NCBI GenBank assembly: GCA_964568735.1
Contig: CAZMRF010000001.1
Coordinates: forward strand, 1 to 64,000
Direction: 5' to 3'
Length of the DNA stretch: 64,000 bases
DNA from: CAZMRF01 sp964568735
Lineage (GTDB): Bacteria; Acidobacteriota; Polarisedimenticolia; JACPZX01
The position numbers and the translations under genes were made by a program. Shown here piece after piece: positions 54,362-63,300 of this stretch. Positions within the stretch are counted from its first letter, which is position 1, and each line of letters starts with the position of its first letter. The notes beneath the pieces are model-generated. The model worked only from the letters and a program-made list of their open reading frames with translations, was not told where the DNA came from and did not search any database.

Positions 54362-55333
54362 GTGGGCGGGGAGCGCGCGGAGAAGGTGACCGTGGACGCC
54401 GCGGAGGATCGCACGCGCCTCGATCGGTTCCTCGCGGCCCGGCTGCCCGATCTCAGCCGCGCCAGGATCAGGAAGCTGGCGCTCGAGGGGCGCGTCCTGG
54501 TGGGAGGGAAGGCCGCCCGGCCATCGCGCCTCGTCCGGAAGGGGGAGACCATTGAGGTGACCCTGCCCGCCCCTGTCCCCACCTCGCTCGTGCCGGAGCC
54601 CATCCCGCTCGAGGTTCTCCACGAAGATGGCGACCTCCTCGTCATCGTGAAACCGGCCGGGCTCGTCGTTCATCCTGGAGCCGGAAGGAGGTCGGGGACG
54701 CTGGTCAACGCGCTGCTCGCCCGTGGGCCCCTGTGGTCCACCATCGGCGGCGAGGAGCGTCCCGGGATCGTCCATCGCCTCGACAGGGGCACCTCCGGAG
54801 TGATGGTCATCGCACGCAACGATCGAAGCCACCGATCGCTCTCAGCCCAGTTCAAGGCGCGAACCGTCGAGAAGGTCTACCTGGCCGTCGTGGGGGGCCG
54901 CCCGTCTCGCCGGGAATTCCGCGTGGATGACCCCCTCGGGCGCGACAGGGTGAGAAGGACGCGCATCAGCTCCCGCACGCGCAGGCCCCGGGAGGCCTCC
55001 ACCCTCTTCGAGGTACGCGAGCAGTGGAGCGGCTTCGCCCTGATCGAGGCCAGGCCCCTCACGGGGAGGACCCACCAGATCCGCGCCCACCTGCGCGCGG
55101 TCAATCTCCCCATCCTCGGAGACAGGGAGTATGGCGGCAGGAGCTTCAGGGAGCTTCCGGAGGAGCTGCTCCGCGCGGGCGCGGGCACCATCGACCGGGT
55201 GGCTCTCCATGCCTGGCGGCTCTCCTTCGACCATCCCTCCAGCGGAGAGCGATGCCGCTTCGAGGCCCCCCTGCCCGCGGAGATGATCTTCCTGATCGGC
55301 CTCCTCAGGGGATCGGAGGGCTCCAGGGGATGA
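54362..55333 (+). CDS. rluD: RluD-type pseudouridine synthase
   Basis: The 323-residue protein has an N-terminal S4 domain (DRFLAARLPDLSRARIRKLA) and the RluA-family catalytic core with GIVHRLDRGTSGVMVIAR, containing the nucleophilic Asp. LIEARPLTGRTHQIRAHL and LPILGDREYGG follow. It isomerises uridines in 23S rRNA helix 69 (RluD) or a related target. The start is uncertain: GTG 54362, five bases after lgt, or GTG 54386, nearer the conserved part, with GGAGAAG before it. The stop overlaps the next gene (ATGA). The spot between lgt and an oxidoreductase is shared with several phyla. Confidence 0.94.
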   Translation: MGGERAEKVTVDAAEDRTRLDRFLAARLPDLSRARIRKLALEGRVLVGGKAARPSRLVRKGETIEVTLPAPVPTSLVPEPIPLEVLHEDGDLLVIVKPAGLVVHPGAGRRSGTLVNALLARGPLWSTIGGEERPGIVHRLDRGTSGVMVIARNDRSHRSLSAQFKARTVEKVYLAVVGGRPSRREFRVDDPLGRDRVRRTRISSRTRRPREASTLFEVREQWSGFALIEARPLTGRTHQIRAHLRAVNLPILGDREYGGRSFRELPEELLRAGAGTIDRVALHAWRLSFDHPSSGERCRFEAPLPAEMIFLIGLLRGSEGSRG

Positions 55334-56208
55334 GGGTCGCCATCGTCGGGACCGGCAGGGCCGGAGGCGCGCTGGCGCGAGGCCTCGCCGGGCGCCGGGG
55401 CAGCGCGAGCCTGGCCGGCATCCACTCCCGCTCCCTCCGCCGCGCCCGCTCCCTGGTGCGGTCCGCCGGCAGAGGACGCGCCTTCGCGAGCCTCGAAGAC
55501 ATGGTTCGACGAAGCGACGTGATCCTCCTGGCCGTGCCCGATGACGCCATCGGCTCCGCGGCCTCGGCCCTGGCCGGAGCAGGACACTTGAAGGGAAGGT
55601 CCATCCTCCACCTCAGCGGAGCGCTCGGCGGCTCTCTCCTCGAGCCCATCCGCCGAGTCGGAGGCGCCGCGGGAGGGATTCACCCTCTGCTCGCCTTCCC
55701 CCCTGCCGGCCGCCCCGCGCCGATCCCACCCGGCTCCTGGTTCGCGATCGGAGGAGATCGCCGCGCCGTGGAAGCCGCCCGGGGGATCGCACGTCACCTG
55801 AGGGGCGAGGTCATCCAGATCGCGGACGAGGCCCGTGCGGCATGGCACCTCGCGGCCGTCCTCGTGGCGAACCACAGCATGGCGCTCGCGGCCATCGCCG
55901 TGGACATCCTCGCGCGAAGGGGCGGCATGTCCGGCCCGCGGATCAGGAGCGCCCTGGCCTCCCTGCTGAGATCGGCAGCCGTCGGCATCGAGGCCCAGGG
56001 GCCGGAGCGTGCGCTCGGCGGCCCTGCAGCAAGAGGCGACGTCGTGACCCTGCAGAAGCATCTGGCTCTCCTCGCTTCGGAGCCCGCGGCGCTTCGCGGG
56101 ATCTACCGCGCGCTCTCCTCGGTGGCCGTGGAGCTCGCCCGGGCCCGAGGCGATCTCGATGCCTCAACGGCGCGGCGCCTCCGCAGGGCGCTCGGAGCCT
56201 TTCGCTGA
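55330..56208 (+). CDS. Rossmann-fold and DUF2520 domain oxidoreductase
   Basis: The 292-residue protein has an N-terminal NAD(P)-binding domain (VAIVGTGRAGGALARGL, then VILLAVPDDAIGSAA) and a C-terminal helical DUF2520 domain (about 165-285). The latter includes WHLAAVLVANHSMAL and GPAARGDVVTLQKHL. It resembles ProC- and 6-phosphogluconate-dehydrogenase-type enzymes. No substrate is established for the family. The start ATG overlaps the rluD stop. A 130-base spacer then separates this run from the microcompartment genes, so functional linkage to them is possible but not shown. Confidence 0.9.
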   Translation: MRVAIVGTGRAGGALARGLAGRRGSASLAGIHSRSLRRARSLVRSAGRGRAFASLEDMVRRSDVILLAVPDDAIGSAASALAGAGHLKGRSILHLSGALGGSLLEPIRRVGGAAGGIHPLLAFPPAGRPAPIPPGSWFAIGGDRRAVEAARGIARHLRGEVIQIADEARAAWHLAAVLVANHSMALAAIAVDILARRGGMSGPRIRSALASLLRSAAVGIEAQGPERALGGPAARGDVVTLQKHLALLASEPAALRGIYRALSSVAVELARARGDLDASTARRLRRALGAFR

Positions 56209-56338
56209 GCGAGGCGCCCAGCGCGATCCGGCGCCCTCCCGGGGGGGTCGTTGACGCCCTTTCAGCCGTTGACCTAGAATGCGCGGCCTGCGCGTACCTA
56301 CCGCTTCAGGCTCGGCCGGCCGGGCACAGGAGAACTGG

Positions 56339-56629
56339 ATGGAAGCTCTCGGGATGGTCGAGACGCGCGGCCTGGTCGGCTCAATCGAAGCTGCCGACGC
56401 CATGGTCAAGGCCGCCAACGTCGTTCTCATCGGGAAGGAGTACATCGGCGCTGGATACGTCACCGTGATGGTCCGCGGCGACGTCGGCGCCGTGAAGGCC
56501 GCCACGGACGCGGGTGCGGCCGCAGCCCGCAAGGTCGGCGAGCTGGTCTCGGTCCACGTGATTCCACGGCCGCACGCCGATGTCGAAGCGATCCTCCCGG
56601 GGGCGGGCGCCCGGGCGCCCCGGAGCTGA
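56339..56629 (+). CDS. Bacterial microcompartment shell protein, BMC-H
   Basis: The 96-residue single-BMC-domain protein opens [20 protein letters not shown]. It keeps [19 protein letters not shown], where the pore-lining loop is I-G-A-G, and [16 protein letters not shown] near the end. BMC-H hexamers tile the shell facets of carboxysomes and metabolosomes. The ATG at 56339 has AGGAG six bases upstream and removes a non-conserved 20-residue extension. It lies 62 bases before the aldehyde dehydrogenase gene. No BMC-P vertex protein, BMC-T, PduL or other core enzyme is in the window, so this is a minimal or satellite locus. Confidence 0.96.
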   Translation: MEALGMVETRGLVGSIEAADAMVKAANVVLIGKEYIGAGYVTVMVRGDVGAVKAATDAGAAAARKVGELVSVHVIPRPHADVEAILPGAGARAPRS

Positions 56630-56691
56630 TCGCGCGAGCCGGGGTTCGGCCCGGGCGCTGACGCGGGCAGGATCCTGGAGGTCTCTTCCCG

Positions 56692-58443
56692 ATGGAGGAT
56701 CTCGATCTCCGGTCGATCTCGGAGGCCCGGCGGCTGCTGCAGGCAGCCTCACGGGCGGCGCCCCTGCTGGCCGGGCTCAGCCAGGAGGCGATCGACGCCA
56801 TCGTGGACGCGATCCACCGCGCCGCGGTGCCGCGCGCGGAGGAGTGGGCCCGGCTCGCCGTCGAGGAGACCGGCTTCGGGAACGTGGCCGACAAGACGGC
56901 CAAGAACCTCTTCGCTGCCGTCGACGTCCACAGGCACATACGGCCCATGGCCACCGTGGGCATCCTCTCGCGCGACGAGGAGGCCCGGCTCATCGAGATC
57001 GCGGCTCCGGCCGGCGTCGTCGCCGCGATCATCCCCTGCACGAACCCCACATCGACCGCCATCAACAAGATCCTGATCGCCCTGAAGGCGGCTTGCCCCA
57101 TCGTCGTCTCGCCCCACCCTGCCGCCAGGCGATGTGTCGCGGCCGTCTGCTCCGCACTCTCCGAGGCCGCCGTGGCCGCGGGGGCCCCTGAGGGCTCTCT
57201 CGGCTGCATGACGGAGGTTTCGCTTCCCGGCACGCGCGAGCTGATGCAGCACAGGCTCACCGCGGTCATCCTGGCCACGGGGGGAACGGGGCTCGTGAGA
57301 GCGGCCTACTCATCGGGCAAGCCCGCCTACGGCGTCGGGCCCGGCAACGTGCCGGCCTACGTGGATCGAAGCGCCGACATCCCGAAGGCGGCGCGCGACA
57401 TCGTCAACGGGAAGTGCTTCGATCATGGAGTTCTCTGCTCGGCGGAGAATGCCGTCGTCGTCGACGCCCCGGTCGCAGACGTCCTGCGAGCGGCGATGCG
57501 GGCCGAGGGGGCGCACTTTCTCGACCCCGCCGGGAGCCGCAGGCTCTCGGAGCTGATGGTGCCTCCGTCGGGCGGGCTCAACACGGCCATCGTCGGCCGC
57601 AGCGCCGCCGTCATCGCCCAGATGGCCGGGCTCGAGGTGCCGGAGGGCACCCGCTGCCTCGTCGTGCCTCTCGACTCGGTCGGGCCCGGAGCCGCTCTCT
57701 CAAGGGAGAAGCTCTCTCCAGTCCTCGCCTTCTACGTCGAAGAGGGGTGGGAGAAGGCCTGCATTCGCTGCCTGGAGATTCTCAACTACGGCGGGATGGG
57801 GCATACGATGGCCATCCACGCCCGCGACCGCGATCTGATCCTGCGCTTCGCCCTGACGAAGCCGGTCTTCAGAATCGTGGTGAATACACCGGCGGCCGTG
57901 GGCGCCGTGGGCCTCACGACAGGAGTGGAGCCCTCCATGACGCTCGGTTGCGGGGCTCTCGGCGGGAACATCACCTCCGACAACATCACCCCGCGGCACC
58001 TGGTCAACGTGAAGAGGCTCGCCTTCGAGACACGGCCCTACGAGCGGCCCGGAAGCCAGCCAGCCATCGCCCGCTCCGTTGTCTCCGCCGCCCTGCCGCA
58101 GCCCCCCGCCCCGGAGGAGCCGAGGAAGGCCCCATCACCCGCAGGCATGGCGCCCCCGGCAGCCCTGACCTCGGCCGCGCTGAAGCGTCGTGTTGAGGCC
58201 CTGCTCGAAGCCCGGGGCGCCCTCGACCCACGTGGGCCGGCGCAGACCTCTCCGCCATCTCAGCCGCACGCACCCGCCAGGAAGCAGCCACGGGCGCCCA
58301 GCTCCCCTGCGTCCTTCGTCTGCGAGGCCGATGTCCGGCAGGCGCTGCTCGATCGCCGGAAGATATCGATCAGCGGGCGCACGATCGTGACCCCTTCCGC
58401 ACGCGAGCTCGGAGACACCCACCAGGTATTCGTCGAGATCTGA
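56692..58443 (+). CDS. CoA-acylating aldehyde dehydrogenase with microcompartment-type C-terminal extension
   Basis: The first 445 residues of this 583-residue protein are an acylating aldehyde dehydrogenase of the AdhE/SauS type. The catalytic Cys is in GKCFDHGVLCSAENAVVV, and NYGGMGHTMAIHARD and MTLGCGALGGNITSDNITP are conserved. Such enzymes convert an aldehyde, NAD+ and CoA to acyl-CoA. A Pro/Ala-rich linker then carries an amphipathic helix LTSAALKRRVEALLEARGAL (about 492-511), like encapsulation peptides. The last 42 residues include RTIVTPSARELGDTHQVF, resembling the EutT N-terminal and other microcompartment-associated segments. The usual family length is about 470-500. GGAGG lies 10 bases before the ATG. 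It is probably a shell-lumen enzyme; its aldehyde substrate is unknown. Confidence 0.93.
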   Translation: MEDLDLRSISEARRLLQAASRAAPLLAGLSQEAIDAIVDAIHRAAVPRAEEWARLAVEETGFGNVADKTAKNLFAAVDVHRHIRPMATVGILSRDEEARLIEIAAPAGVVAAIIPCTNPTSTAINKILIALKAACPIVVSPHPAARRCVAAVCSALSEAAVAAGAPEGSLGCMTEVSLPGTRELMQHRLTAVILATGGTGLVRAAYSSGKPAYGVGPGNVPAYVDRSADIPKAARDIVNGKCFDHGVLCSAENAVVVDAPVADVLRAAMRAEGAHFLDPAGSRRLSELMVPPSGGLNTAIVGRSAAVIAQMAGLEVPEGTRCLVVPLDSVGPGAALSREKLSPVLAFYVEEGWEKACIRCLEILNYGGMGHTMAIHARDRDLILRFALTKPVFRIVVNTPAAVGAVGLTTGVEPSMTLGCGALGGNITSDNITPRHLVNVKRLAFETRPYERPGSQPAIARSVVSAALPQPPAPEEPRKAPSPAGMAPPAALTSAALKRRVEALLEARGALDPRGPAQTSPPSQPHAPARKQPRAPSSPASFVCEADVRQALLDRRKISISGRTIVTPSARELGDTHQVFVEI

Positions 58444-58451
58444 GCAGCAGA

Positions 58452-58620
58452 CCACGATTCGTGATCACGACAGATTCCCTGCCACATTGAGCGCGCGGTG
58501 CTCGCCCGCAGCGGACGTCCGGAGGCCGTGTCCCGATGAAGTATGGGGCTCGATCGTCTACGGCCGTAGCCGGGAGCGGAGGGCGAGCACCGCGTGCGAA
58601 GGCCACGCAGAATCGTGATC
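58452..58620. repeat. Palindrome-rich intergenic element
   Basis: Between two convergent genes lies a 17-base inverted repeat (58491-58507 with 58581-58597; 16 of 17 bases complementary, arms GCGCGCGGTGCTCGCCC). It encloses two perfect palindromes, CGGACGTCCG (58512-58521) and CTACGGCCGTAG (58558-58569). A third, TCGTGATCACGA (58459-58470), lies outside. TCGTGATC recurs at 58613-58620. It could be a compact mobile element, a structured RNA or a bidirectional terminator. No target-site duplication is certain and no gene is present. Confidence 0.45.
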
Positions 58621-58626
58621 TTTCGT

Positions 58627-60318
58627 TCAGACGGTGATGGTCCGCGCGGCTGCCATCAAGATCTTGGCCTCCCGGAGGCGCGCCCACCAGCCGGATCTCC
58701 GGATGAGGGCGTCGCAGAGCGAGCGCACCACCGGATCCGACAGGAGCCGCCCCGGCTCGGGGCCGGTGAAGAGGCTCCGCCGCCCGAGGGCTCGCAGGGC
58801 GCCGGCCGCCAGCGGATCCCAGCGTGCGCTCCTCGACAGCTCATTGAGGACTTCCCTCGGGATCGGCGTGCCGAGGAGGCGCCGTGAGAGATCGAGCGTG
58901 GTGCCCAGGCTCCGGCTCGCCGTCCATGAGCGTGCGGACTCCAGGAGGATTCCCCAATCCGGATCCCCGGCGGAATCCACGAGGGCGTCGATGTCGAGGA
59001 GATCCCGAAGCTTGCCGATGAACCGATCCGTGTGCGACAGGTGGATCGCGGCATGGAGGATCTGATCCTCCAGGGAGAGAACGCGGTACTTCCTCCCGTT
59101 CCTTTCGACGACGGCGGCTCTCTCGAGAAGGGGGGCGGGATCCACGTGGAGGCCGGCCGCGGGCCTCGCGAGGCCGCGGTGGATCTCGACCAGCAGCCGC
59201 CCTGCCGAGTCGATCATGGGAACCGCGTGATGGTGGGCATCGTAGAAGTCGCGCCCCCTCGCCGTCCGGATCGCGCGGAACCCCAGCTCTTTCAACACCT
59301 CGGTGGCGCGCTCGACCTCTTCCTGGCGCACCAGGAGATCGAGATCCTGCATGGGCCGGAGGGCGGGCTGCTCGTAGAGCGTCAATCCGAGGGCCGCGCC
59401 TTTGAGGAGCACCGGCTCGATCCCTGTCCGGCGGAGGGCCTCGACCGTCCGGTCAAGCCCCTCCATCTGGATGGCCATCATGCAGGCGGCTGCGTGGGCT
59501 CCCTTCGCGAGCGCGGCACGCACCGCCGGCGGGACCCGGTCCCTGAGATCGTCCAGGGCAAAGGTGCGGTGCAGGAGGGGTATCAGGCCGAGCGCGGCGG
59601 CGGTGGGGACAAGCCTCTCCCATGCGACATCCTGGAGCAGACTCTCCCGCAGGGCCTCACGCTCCGCGGGAACGAGCCGGACCCTCGCCGCCATGACGAG
59701 CAGCTTCTCTTCCGGCCTGAGGGGGAGTCCTCCCGTCCTGCGCGCTCGATCGGGGCGGCTCTGGTGGTAGAGCAGAGCAGGGAGACTCAGAAGCAGCCGC
59801 GACGCGATCGGCCTTCCCCGCCAGCCTCCGAGGGAGAGGAGCCGCCCCTCCGTCCAGGCGATTGGCCCCGACAAGTAGGCCGCGAGGCGGCCGGCGACAC
59901 GGCCGGGCAGCGTGTTCGTCAGGACGGCATCTCCATCCGGGCGATGAACCGCGACGACTCTGCCGACGACGTCTTCCACCGGGATCCAGGAGGCTTCGCG
60001 CCAGGAGAGAGGATCCCCCTTGACCTTGAGCCAGCCCCATCGCCGGCCTCTGCGGCCCAGCCCGATCACCCGGTGGGCGACGAGATGCGCTGCGGTCGTG
60101 TAGAGGACCACGTCCCCTTTCGAGAGTCCTTCGCGCCCGAAGCGGACCGTCAGGCTCGAGCCGTGAGGGATGAGCGGTGACATGCTCAGGCCGGAGACCG
60201 CGATCTCGGCCCACTTCCCCTCGCGTGCCCAGAGGGCGAGGATGCCGAGCGTCAGCTCGCGGGAGAGGTCCCGTCCTGCGCGGACACTGACAACCTTGCC
60301 GGCGGCATCACCGGTCAT
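58627..60318 (-). CDS. Signal-peptidase/S24-like domain fused to a nucleotidyltransferase-like domain
   Basis: The 563-residue protein has an N-terminal beta-rich domain (about 25-135) of the S24/S26 type: VSGLSMSPLIPHGSSLTVRF with the SM motif, GDVVLYTTAAHLVAHRVIGL and WLKVKGDP. No membrane helix precedes it, unlike a true signal peptidase. From about residue 215 a helical nucleotidyltransferase-like (NTP_transf_5-type) domain follows, with GIEPVLLKGAALGLTLYEQP and LRPMQDLDLLV holding the D-x-D metal pair. Both folds occur together in some envelope or peptide-modification loci. Its activity is unknown. ATG 60318 has GGGGAG upstream. It follows the C25 peptidase gene by 11 bases and is probably co-transcribed with it. 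Confidence 0.82.
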   Translation of the reverse strand: MTGDAAGKVVSVRAGRDLSRELTLGILALWAREGKWAEIAVSGLSMSPLIPHGSSLTVRFGREGLSKGDVVLYTTAAHLVAHRVIGLGRRGRRWGWLKVKGDPLSWREASWIPVEDVVGRVVAVHRPDGDAVLTNTLPGRVAGRLAAYLSGPIAWTEGRLLSLGGWRGRPIASRLLLSLPALLYHQSRPDRARRTGGLPLRPEEKLLVMAARVRLVPAEREALRESLLQDVAWERLVPTAAALGLIPLLHRTFALDDLRDRVPPAVRAALAKGAHAAACMMAIQMEGLDRTVEALRRTGIEPVLLKGAALGLTLYEQPALRPMQDLDLLVRQEEVERATEVLKELGFRAIRTARGRDFYDAHHHAVPMIDSAGRLLVEIHRGLARPAAGLHVDPAPLLERAAVVERNGRKYRVLSLEDQILHAAIHLSHTDRFIGKLRDLLDIDALVDSAGDPDWGILLESARSWTASRSLGTTLDLSRRLLGTPIPREVLNELSRSARWDPLAAGALRALGRRSLFTGPEPGRLLSDPVVRSLCDALIRRSGWWARLREAKILMAAARTITV

Positions 60319-60329
60319 GGAGGACTCCC

Positions 60330-63300
60330 CTACTGGCCGTAGTGGCCCAGCGGGCCCTGGCCCGTGAGGGGATCGTACGCCACGACGAGGTAGTCGTGGT
60401 CTGGGGCGTCGGCGAAGGCTCCGGCGTGGGTGAAGAGCGGAGATCCGGTCACCCTGACGAGGTGGAAGGGGGCGAAGGTGTCCTTGGGGGTTCCGGCGTC
60501 GTCCGCGACGTAGACCCGGTAGAGCGCGCAGTGGTGCGTGCTCTCGATGTCCCCCCACGTGAGGACGAGGTCAGCACCGGAAGCCGAAGCCTGGACGTTG
60601 CCCAGCTCGGGCAGCGCCGACGTGCAGACGATGTCGTCGCCGCCATGGCCGGCCCTTGGATCGGTCTCACTGCCGTCGCGCCGTCCGTTGAAGTTGCGGT
60701 CCTCGGCGCCGTCCGCGACCCCGCCCCCGTCGGTGTCCGCGTCCGTGGGGTCGGTGGTCGTGTTCGGATCCGCATCGGGCACGAAGAATCCCTGGCCTAC
60801 GTTGGTTCCCGGCTGAGGCACGGTCACTCCCGACTCGGTGCCGTCGAAGATCCCGTCGCCGTCGGAGTCGGGGTCGAGCCCGTTGACGAACCCGTCGCCG
60901 TCCTGGTCGACAGCGAAGGCGGGCTCCAGGCCGTCCCGGAGGCCGTCGTCGTCGCTGTCTCCGTCGAGGGGATCCGTCCCTGCGAGCTCCTCGTCCCGGT
61001 CAATGAGCCCGTCGGCGTCGCTGTCGAGCGCCAGGACCGTGGCCGGGTCGCCGAAGAAGGTCAGCTCCCTGATGTTGTTGAGGTTGGCGGGGTTCAGCGG
61101 CTGGGTGACGGCGGAGATGACCGCCATGGTGGCCGCGCGCCCGAGGACGTACTCGCGGTCGAGGAAGACGTTCCTGAAGAACCAGTCCCCGATGCTGGAG
61201 TAGTCGGAGATGTTCCCGAGGGCGGCGGGGGCCCATGCGGCCATGGCGCCGCTGGAGGGAGCCAGCACCATGGACTCCGCGAGGGAGTAGTCCACGTGCC
61301 CCGGGCCCGCGGCGGCGAGATCGATGAAATAGCCGTTGATGCAGTTCAGCGACGCCACGAAGCTCAGCCGCGAGGTCTGATCGAGGCTGTTCGGATCATC
61401 GGAGAAGCACGGAGCCACGAAGCCGCTCGCCCAGGGACACTCCGCTGCCCACTGCGTGGTGCTGCCGTGGCCCAGGTAGGCCGTCACCAGGGAGCCGTCG
61501 TCGAAGCCGTCATGGATGAGCGAGCGCATGAGGGTGACACCCACCTGCGCCATGAAGATGTCGTTCGCGGCCATCGTCGGGGGCATGAGGCTGGCGAATG
61601 AGTTGAGGATGGCCTCGAAGGCGGAATCGTCGTTGTCCGCGACGAACGTCGACTGCGCATTCAGCAGGGAGACGGGCGGAGCCGTCTCGTAGGCGATGAG
61701 CTTCGAGATCATCGCAGCGAGACTCGCACCCGATCGTGCCGGGAGGCGGCCGACGCTCAGCTCGGGCAGGAGGTCGGCGCCCGCGGTCGTCCCGTACTCG
61801 TTGTCGCTGGGGGTCTCGCCGATGGTGGGGAGGACCACCAGCTTCGCCGGTACGAACTGAGGCACGCCCGAGCCGAGGCTGTTCAGGTAGTCCACGTGGG
61901 CATCCCCGGCGAGCAGGACGAACTCAGGCGCCGCGCCGGGGTAGTTGGCCCACGCATTGTCGAGGAAGGCCTCGATCGCCGACGTGTTCAGGACTCCGAA
62001 GTTGAACTCGTCGTAGATGTCCTCGGTCGTCGCGACGAGAGTCCGATAACCCTGCCCCTGCCGGTGCGCCACGAGCGGCGCGAGCGCGGTGAGGAAGGCG
62101 GGATCCGGAGGCGTGATGACGATCCAGTCCGCGCCGTTGGGATCGGCCGCGAGGTTGCTGGGGACGTCCTGCGCGACGCTCACCGGGGGCTTGAGGCCCG
62201 CGACCGTCGCGGCCGCATAAAGGCGATTCGTCGTCAGGCTCTCCTGGAAGGCGATGTCGAAGGGGCCGCTCCCCGTGATTTGTCCCGGCGGGACCGAGAT
62301 CTTCTTGAGGGCGTTGGGATCCGTCACGTCGTAGAGGAGGATCCCAGAGCCGGAGTATCCCGTGAAGGCGAACCTGAACGCGCCCGGCCCCTCCCCGGCC
62401 GCGACGAGGTTGTCGGCCACGACCTTGTAGGTTCTACGGTAGGTGAGCTCGATGAAGTTGAAATAGACCTGATCGATCGGAGAGAAGTCGCCCACCACGA
62501 ACATGCGCACCGTGTTGCCGCCGCTCGACACCGTCGAGCTCGCGAGGTTTACGGAATGGTCGAACGGGATGAAGCCCGTCCAGACCTGATCATCCACCTG
62601 GGGTCCGTTGAGGAAGAGCCGCGTGTGGTGCGTCACGCCGGTCCTCCCCTGCACGTTGGCGCGCAGGTTGATCGTGTGGGGCACCGGCGAGACCTCGGTG
62701 AGCGTGATCGGGTAGGTGAGGTCCTGGCTGTTGGGGTCCCCGGTGTTCTGGCGCTTCCACCACCAGTGATCGATCGCTCCGGGAGGCACGTTCTGGGTGT
62801 AGATCAGGTCATCTTCCCTGTGCACGACCGTTTGGAACGAGGCGGGGGTAGGGGCCGGCGCGCCGAAGGTGCCATCGCGCACCGGGGGCCGGACAGGCGA
62901 CCCGTCGAAGTGCAGCCAGTAGACGTTCCTGCGCGTCTGACGACCTGTCGCGGCCTTGCCGTAGAAGACGACCCTGTCGCCGGGATCGAAGACACCATCG
63001 CTCTCGCCCGTGACGTCGACCGGAATGGGCTGGCCCATCAGCTCCAGCCGGAAGTCCCTCGGGTCGAGCATGCCGACGTTGATCCCCGCGGCCTGGAGGT
63101 CCGCAGCGGCAACTCCGTACAGTCCGTCCGCCTCGACCGTGATCTTGACGGGGGGAATCATCGACCCCGATTCCGTGAAGGCGCGGATCTGGGTCGCCTC
63201 AGCTTCCAATCCCGCGGCTCCGTCCAGCCCCTCCTGGCGGTCCAGGAGGGGGAGGATCTCCGCCGCGTTGAGAATGGCGAGGGACTGGGCCGCCCGGTGA

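Noticed and set aside
58627..60318. Phage-type LexA/CI repressor because of the S24-like domain
   Set aside because: There is no helix-turn-helix and no phage gene nearby; the C-terminal half is a nucleotidyltransferase-like domain.
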